From Rhizophagus irregularis (taxonomy: Eukaryota > Glomeromycota > Glomeromycetes > Glomerales > Glomeraceae), in contig NC_089459.1 of the NCBI RefSeq assembly GCF_026210795.1, positions 1 through 64,000 of the forward strand: a stretch of DNA of 64,000 bases. The letters run 5' to 3'. Under the pieces are notes generated by a model. That model did not search any database. It saw only the letters and a program-made list of their open reading frames with translations, and had not been told where the DNA came from. The translations under genes were made by a program, and so were the position numbers. Numbering within the stretch: the stretch's first letter is position 1; every line of letters starts with the position of its first letter. This document shows positions 56,981 to 64,000 of the stretch, piece after piece.

Positions 56981-59122
56981 TAGTACTTGAAGAAAATTGC
57001 ATTTTTCTTGATGATATTAATTCTCTTCTCTGTTTTCTAATTTAGAGCGTAATATCACCACTTTAGTCAAATGAAATCAACTTTCTTTATTAATTGAAAG
57101 TTGTTCAGGCATGTTGAAACTACTTGAATATTAACTATCATGTATATAGGTGTAATACTTGAGAAAAAGTTGCATTTTTCTTGATGATATTAATTCTCTT
57201 TTCTGTTTTTTAATTTAGAGCATAATATTTCCATTTTGGACAAATGAAATCAACTTTATTTATTAATTGAAAGTTGTTCAGGCAGGTTGAAACTACTTGA
57301 ATATTAATTTTCATAAATGTAGGTATAGTGTTTAGAGAAAATTGCATTTTTCTTGATGATATTAACTCTCTTTTCTGTTTTTTAATTTAGAATATAATCA
57401 ACTTTCTTTATTAATTGAATGTTGTTCAGGCGGGTTGAAACTACTTGAATATTAATTTTCATAAATGTAGGTATAGTACTTGAAGAAATTGCATTTTTCT
57501 TGAACATATTAACTCTCTTCTCTGTTTTTTAATTTAGAGCGTAATATCTTCACTTCAGTCAAATGAAATCAACTTTCTTTATTAATTGAAATTTGTTCAG
57601 GCATGTTGAAACTACTTGAATATTAATTATCATGAATATAGGTGTAATACTTGAGAAAAAATTGCATTTTTCTTGATGATATTATCTCTTTTCTTTATTT
57701 TTTAATTGAGAATGTAATATCTCTACTTTAGTCAAATGAAATCAACTTCCTTTATTAATTGAAAGTTGTTCAGGCAGATTGAAACTACTTGAATATTAAT
57801 TTTCACGAATATTGGTGTAATACTTAAGGAAAATTGCATTTTTCTTGATGATATTAACTCTCTTTTTTGTTTTTTAATTTAGAGCGTAATATCTTCACTT
57901 CAGTCAAATGAAATCAACTTTCTTTATTAATTGAAAGTTGTTCAGGCATGTTGAAACTACTTGAATATTAACTATCATGTATATAGGTGTAATACTTGAG
58001 AAAAAGTTGCATTTTTCTTGATGATATTAATTCTCTTTTCTGTTTTTTTAATTTAGAGCGTAATATTTTCATTTTGAACAAATGAAATCAACTTTATTTA
58101 TTAATTGAAAGTTGTTCAGGCGGGTTGAAACTACTTGAATATTAATTTTCATGAATGTAGGTATAGTGTTTAGAGAAAATTGCATTTTTCTTGATGATAT
58201 TAACTCTCTTTTCTATTTTTTAATTTAGAAATGAAATCAACTTCCTTTATTAATTGAATGTTGTTCAGGCGGATTGAAACTACTTGAATATTAATTTTCA
58301 TAAATGTAGGTATAGTACTTGAAGAAATTGCATTTTTCTTGATAATATTAACTCTTTTCTCTGTTTTCTAATTTAGAGCGTAATATCTTTACTTTAGTCA
58401 AATGAAATCAACTTTTTTTATTAATTGAAAGTTGTTCAGGCATATTGAAACTACTTGATTATTAATTATCATGAATATAGGTGTAATACTTGAGAAAAAG
58501 TTGCATTTTTCTTGATGATATTATCTCTTTTCTTTATTTTTTAATTGAAAACGTAATATCTCTACTTTAGTCAAATGAAATCAACTTCCTTTATTAATTG
58601 AAAGTTGTTCAGGCAGATTGAAACTACTTGAATATTAATTTTCACGAATATTGGTGCAATACTTAAGGAAAATTGCATTTTTCTTGATGATATTAACTCT
58701 CTTCTCTGTTTTCTAATTTAGAGCGTAATATCTTCACTTTAGTCGAATGAAATCAACTTCCTTTGTTAATTGTAAGTTGTTCAGATAGGTTGAACTACTT
58801 GAATATTAATTTTCATGAATATAAGTGTAATACTAGAGGAAAATTGCATTTTTCTTAATGATATTAACCCTTTTCTTTATTTTTTAATTTAGAGCGTAAT
58901 ATCTTCACTTTAGTCAAATGAAATCAACTTCCTTTATTAATTAAAAGTTGTTCAGGCGGGTTGAAACTACTTGAATATTAATTTTCATAAATGTAGGTAT
59001 AGTACTTGGAGAAAATTGCATTTTTCTTGATGATATTAACTCTCTTCTCTATTTTCTAATTTAGAATATAATATCTCCATTTTGATCAAATGAAATCCTT
59101 CCTTTTATTAATTAAAAGTTGT
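56981..59122. repeat. 172-bp satellite array with 837-bp higher-order repeat
   Basis: TTGCATTTTTCTTGATGATA starts near 56997, 57170, 57342, 57489, 57662, 57834, 58007, 58180, 58328, 58501, 58673, 58844 and 59016. Spacings are 171-173, with two short monomers of 147 and 148. The short monomer recurs after five monomers, so 57170-58006 and 58007-58843 are two 837-bp higher-order copies. Each monomer includes GTCAAATGAAATCAACTT, GTTGTTCAGGC and TGAAACTACTTGAATATTAA. Non-coding. Confidence 0.95.
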
Positions 59123-59278
59123 CATATGGGCCGATTTAACTCCATTCGATTTTATCATCAACATGACATTTTGTGAATAATTTGTGATAACCATGGCAAC
59201 CAATAAAAACTTTGTCACCCATCAAAATCTGATAAAGATTAGACTGTGTTTTGCAACTAACGCGTTTTTAAACTTAAT

Positions 59279-60001
59279 ATGACGCTTAGGTGTTGTCTTT
59301 GCCAAGAGACTTTTATTTCACGAAAACTACTTTTGACTCATGAAAGAACTAAACACCGAAACAACAAAACTATACCACACTTCCATTTACTACTTCGGCC
59401 TTCTTTTAAACAACTTATATCTTACCAGGATGCATTTATAATTCTCATTAAAAAGCGTCTTGGTTTCAATAGACATTCTGTGAGAACTAAATGGGTTTTA
59501 ATAAATGTTTTCCCTGAAAATGTCTTTGTTTACTTATTTCAAAGTGAACCTTCATTTAGATACAATACAGTATTACGAAAATATTGTTGCACGTTTAAAG
59601 GTGAGGTGGAGGAATAAAGGTTGAAACAAATTTTGAATTATGAACATTGGAGTTGTCGACAGGATCCGATAACAAAAATAACCAGATATGTACTATTTGT
59701 GAATTATGCGGAAAGTCATGAGGTTACTTTTAGTTGAACACAGACCAAATTAGTTGAAAATAACCGGACATTTCAATGTGGTGTTGTCACTTGCACTTTT
59801 ACAACAGATTCGGAAGAATTTGTAAACGAGTAAGTTTTTAAATTTTATGTGCAAAATTTATATGAATTAAAGTATTTATTACTTTTTATTAGAAATGACA
59901 AAAAAAAATTACAAGAATCCGAAAGTCATATTACAACGCCTACTACTAAAAATAATCAATCACAATATAGAATTATTTTATCACGCAACAATTATTCTTA
60001 G
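59279..60001 (+). pseudogene. Accessory C2H2 zinc-finger gene of the 59123 transposon
   Basis: An open frame from 59279 to 59617 starts MTLRCCLCQETFISRKLLLT followed by HERTKH, a perfect C-x2-C-x12-H-x4-H finger. After a TAA at 59615 the same frame stays coding-like (NYEHWSCRQDPITKITRYVL) to about 59831, with one more TGA near 59734. A short intron (GTAAGT ... TTATTAG) and a polar tail ending near 60001 follow. It is the positional equivalent of the gene at 52470-53165. DNA binding is likely from the finger; a role in transposition is inferred. Confidence 0.6.
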
Positions 60002-60026
60002 ATCAAAAGCACTATATATGATATTT

Positions 60027-62530
60027 TAATTTACTTTTTTGTTAGAATCAATATTCCTAGCATTAATTTCTTTAGGAGTTTTGTTAACTAAGTAATAAAG
60101 TTGACGATTTTTAAAAGATATAATATTATATACTACCGATTTTTTTTCAATTCCACCACCCATAGTGGTACCACAAAAAAATAACCGAACCTAATTAAAA
60201 GGTCTATTAATATTAATATATGTAATAAAATATCCTTTTTAAATAAATTTACAAATTACCTGATCGTGATTTTTTCTTTCAATACTAGAAGTAGAAAAAT
60301 ATCATAATGATAAGTTTTTCATCTTTAATTGGCGCATAAATTGATGCATGTGTTGTGCGAAAACATGCATATAAGGGATTATGTCTTGTTTGCGATATAA
60401 TCCAGGTTTATGTGATATTGAATTAGAACATTTTTCAGTTGCACAATAAAAGGTATGGATTTATTGTTTGGCATTAATTTCAAACGCATCAATTTCTTGG
60501 TCTGAAAGAAAAAGTTTTCTTAAAACTTTATAAAGCCGGAGAAATTCCTTCCATAGTTTTTCAATTTCTTGTCCACAAGTGCCAGAAATAAATTGAGAAA
60601 TTGGAAAATGTTCCAATACTCTCTTTTTTATCAGGACCTATTAAAGAAGTCCAATTCCACTTTCCACTAGTAGATCTTGACTTGAAAAACTCAAAATGAA
60701 CTTTAATGTTTTGCATTGCTTGTTCATTTTAAATTTTCGTCTGCGAATCTTTACATTAATTTATTGTGAAAGTTTAGGAAATAAAAAAAATGATACAATC
60801 CTTTATATCTCTAATTTAATTTTTTTTTCAAACTCTTTTTTTTTAATTATATCATTAAAAAAGTATTCCATTAAACCATCAACAATGCGCAAAAGTAGAT
60901 GTAATTCGTCAGGAATATAATTTTCTTGATTTATTGCAGGAAATAATGCTGGTTTTCTATTTTCACCTAATTATTAGTAAATATTCATAGTTTTAATTAA
61001 TTGGTAATAAAATAATCATATAAAAAAAAAACCTTTAACATTACAGGCATGATTTCCTGAATTTTCAAAATTTTGATCCATATTCCAGCATAACTCAGAT
61101 TGACAGTTACAATATAAACAAAAATACTTCGAATTTGGGGCATTCAATTCCATTATTATATACATAAACTTCCAGTCACCAGAAAAAAACAATTCCATTG
61201 GCCAATGATTTCCATCTTTATCATATATTCTGTTATTTTGGAGATCAAGAAGCTGATGTTGAAATAATTTTCCTATCTTAGCAAGGTCATCATATTTTTC
61301 TCGTCCAACATAAAGACAAATGCTAAAAAAAAAAATTTAATAATTTAAATTAATTTTTGGTTATTAGATTACAATAAATTTATTACCAGTATTGATGTTC
61401 CAGTTTTAAGACTTCTTCTCCTTCATTTAAAAGACAAATCGTCATCATTACATGGCTTTGCTTATGACCAACATTACGATCATCTCCACCAAGCTTAAGT
61501 TTAAGTGTATCACCAGAATTGATGATTGCAAGAGATGATTCTTTCCATAATGGTATTAAAGTTTGTAAAATCGTGTAAATTGACCTGTATGCACCATTTC
61601 CAATTTCTGCCTCATCAACTATTATACCATCATCAGATTCTAAATGATTTAACAGATCATTATCACTTTTATTGATGTTAAATGTTCCAATTCTAAGATC
61701 TTTATTAATAAGATTTGTAATTTCAACCCTACAATTAGCTATCAAATATTCACGTATAAGAAATGCTTCAACTGCAGCAAGCTGCCGATATCCATCACGT
61801 GCTAACAATGATTCATTACAAGCTCTAACAATAGCATCTATTTTTGTAAGTTCATTTTTATTATCAAGTAGATTGTAAGTTAAAATAATACTTTTACCAT
61901 TAAAATCCAATTTAATTTTATGAATATGAATAATTTGTTGATTAGTTTCATCAGTCAATTGATGTTTTTTAATCAAAGATCTAATTGCCTTTTCAGATTC
62001 TCTGCCTAAAGATGCAAATCTTTTATTTTGCCCTGAGATAGTTTGAATCATTATTAGAGGCCTTTTTCTTTTGTTAACTAATGTAATAGGAGCACCTATT
62101 GTTTCTAAGTGACATTCATGCAATCGTCCAATATCAAACCCAAAAATGTATACTCCCGATAAATTAGAATTTGGGCGATTATTTTTCTGTATTATTAATA
62201 AGATCAATAAAAATAATTATTAAAAGTTCAGTTTTGAAAAAAAAATAATAATAATACCTTTAAGAATACATTAACAACACTAGTTGCAGAGCGATCACTG
62301 TATATACTCCACTCTGATCTATTTTCTTTTCACACAATTGTAAACCTTACTTTTCCATTTGGTTGATACTTTGTTTCATAACAGATCTTCATTTTAGAAA
62401 CTTCAGTTTCAATACTATAGTTATCAGGTATTTGATATTGAATATAATCTTTAGAATTTTTTTGTATAAGTTTAACTGGTGTTAGATAATATCCTAAAGA
62501 CACTACTTTATACCAAAAATAAAAGGGTCA
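60027..62530 (-). pseudogene. Transposase-like gene of the 59123 transposon, decayed
   Basis: The sequence parallels the gene at 53294-55549. The first exon near 62530-62260 has YQIPDNYSIETEVSK. The second, 62207-61383, is open for 274 codons and has LGGDDRNVGHK near its end. Next is GDWKFMYIIMELNAPNSKYF followed by CLYC at 61185-61100, then IPDELHLLLRIVDGLMEYFF at about 60940-60840. A tail at 60200-60027 matches the tail of the sister copy. Frameshifts and stops separate the parts after 61383. It keeps Asp in the GDD motif that is Asn in the sister copy. Confidence 0.62.
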
Positions 62531-63052
62531 GTTTCCTGATATGTATTGTGATGTTATAAAAGGACTTGCAGGATATTGATAAGAAAAATTTCTCGTAAAA
62601 TAGCCATCTAAATAATATTTTATTAGAAAGTATTTGGTAATATATTATTTATATAATCCCAAGTTTAATTATAATTAAAGAAAACAAGTATTTATAAAAA
62701 ATAGCGTTTCACTTTGGTTACTTCGGTTATTTTCTTGACTTGACCCTAACACATATGCCATTTTAATACAGAATACGCGTAAAAATATTTTATTATTACA
62801 AGCAAAACTAACTTTATAGCGAAAAATTTTTTAAAAGTTTTTTCCCTAACTCTTTGCGATGTAGCAAAAACCAATCTGAAACCAATTTGCAACTCGCGAT
62901 TACAGTTGTTTTGATTTAATGAAAATTGGTTCTTCATGATAAAGTCACAAATTTTTACTATGATATGCAGCTTATATGCATAATAGTATTACATTACACC
63001 TGATTTTATCACCCAAATTTACTATGTGATCAGATTCAAATCAGCCTATATG

Positions 63053-63140
63053 TTCAGTTAGGTTGAAACTACTTGAATATTAATTTTCATGAATGTAGGT
63101 GAGTACTCAAAAAAAATTGCATTTTTCTTGAATTTTCTTT
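63053..63140. repeat. Satellite remainder right of the transposon
   Basis: TTCAGTTAGGTTGAAACTAC, TTGAATATTAATTTTCATGA and AATTGCATTTTTCTTGA continue the 172-bp monomer broken at 59122, then the array ends. This shows the transposon landed inside the array. Confidence 0.9.
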
Positions 63141-64000
63141 TTATTTTTACTTAAGTAAAGTATTACTAATATTTGGTCCTTTTTTTTGTAAGTCCAGTGG
63201 TCTATTGGACTCCATTTGTAAAGTATGACCATTGAAAACAAAATTTTTTTATTTTTATTTGATAAACATTAAAGCTTATTTTACATATATCATTTTTAAC
63301 ATTTTTTTTATATTATAATAAATGAATAAATGGAAATTATAAATATTATCCAATTAATAATTAATTTTATTATGTTAAACAATATGGACATAACATAAAT
63401 AAATTTGTGTTAGATTTGTATTAAATTTCATTACATATGAATATATGATGTACATGCATGCATGATTCTTAAAATTTACTTTTAATTTAATATACAATTT
63501 TTTATACATAATTTTGATTTTTTTTTTTGATTTAAATGTAATATCTATATTTAAAACAATTAAACCATATCAGATATACATGAGACTTTTAACAATTTAA
63601 ATTATGGTATTGTCAATTTTATTTATAAATTGATATTTTACAAAAAATAATAATAATCCATTAATTTTTATATTTTTTATAAAACTCAGCCAATTAACTT
63701 CAAATTTTATAACAATACAATAATATTTGTAATAATCCTTTTAATATTCTAATCATAACCATACATATATGTATATTTATTATATATTAAAAACTTACTG
63801 TACCTAAAGTACACTAGTTATATATAATATAATAAATACCATTCAATTAAATAATATATGCACTTATCTATGGTAAAACCACTAAACCATGTAAAATCTA
63901 GAGTAGAGTAATAATATAATTACGCAAGTAATTAAAGTAACGAAGATATTTTTAAATAATGTAAATTAATTGGAAAATTTTTTTTATGCACCACATAATA
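63141..64000. other. AT-rich sequence, no gene seen
   Basis: Very AT-rich to the end of the window. There are no open frames of note, no element ends and no repeats that I can define. Confidence 0.6.

Larger units (their letters stand above)
59123..63052. mobile_element. 3.9-kb two-gene DNA transposon, older relative of 52139-55798
   Basis: The left end CATATGGGCCGATTTAACTC and the inverted right end CATATAGGCTGATTTGAATC are about 80% alike and share CATAT-GGC-GAT with the 52139 element. It interrupts the 172-bp satellite in mid-monomer: GTTGT on the left, TTCAG on the right at 63053. It has the same two facing genes as 52139-55798, more decayed. Confidence 0.85.

Noticed and set aside
1-64000. 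tRNA, rRNA and riboswitch genes
   Set aside because: No cloverleaf with B-box, no conserved rRNA text and no known riboswitch core was seen on either strand by reading.

Overview
The window is the left end of a fungal chromosome. It opens with about 1 kb of TTAGGG-type telomere repeat, written as CCCTAA. Behind it lies a very AT-rich, repeat-dense subtelomere. Compact introns (GTAAGT or GTATGT ... TAG), several Crinkler (CRN) genes, a FAR1/MULE transposase relic, a Tnp2/CACTA-like transposon and HIT-like genes point most strongly to an arbuscular mycorrhizal fungus of the Rhizophagus type. That assignment rests on recognised families, not on a search.

Layout. 1-1035 is telomere and degenerate telomere. 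1-10 kb holds small inverted-repeat elements and a MULE transposase pseudogene that is split by another element. 10.27-12.51 kb is a nest of three hAT-like non-autonomous elements. 12.7-30.6 kb is the gene-bearing part: a broken Crinkler gene (minus strand), a gene made only of tandem Crinkler header domains (minus), an apparently intact five-exon Crinkler with NTPase and nuclease domains (plus), a small secreted beta-trefoil-like protein (plus), a 2.4-kb hairpin-array element, and a dead Crinkler header gene (minus). 30.7-33.4 kb has another hAT-like element and a HIT-like gene with one frameshift. 34,050-41,345 is a complete CACTA-like transposon with matching ends, a transposase gene and a divergent accessory gene. 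41.3-52.1 kb is mostly palindromic repeats with decayed genes. 52.1-63.1 kb holds two related transposons of a family I cannot name. Each has a transposase-like gene and a convergent zinc-finger-like gene, and each sits inside a tandem array. Between them lies a 172-bp satellite with a higher-order period of 837 bp.

Most notable structure. Five elements (10273-12507, 10930-11173, 11713-12365, 27457-29845, 43059-43516) have short inverted ends and 8-bp target-site duplications that are exact in four cases and 7 of 8 in the fifth. All begin with TA, and four share a TAGNGNTCYGAA-like end. Their subterminal parts are packed with a short iterated word, and the word differs in every element (AACCGGTT, TGCCGAAACT, AGGTC, GATCCGATC, CGAGTC). 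I read the words as family-specific transposase binding sites. Three more elements with AGGACCCC-like ends (8586-9226, 30737-32115, 1824-2497) also carry 8-bp duplications, exact for the first two.

How the genes relate. The Crinkler genes form a small subtelomeric effector cluster in different states: intact, header-only and broken. Two of them share a promoter and leader pattern and the same intron position. Nearly everything else is transposon or repeat biology. Several frame breaks fall in homopolymer runs, so some pseudogenes may be assembly errors.
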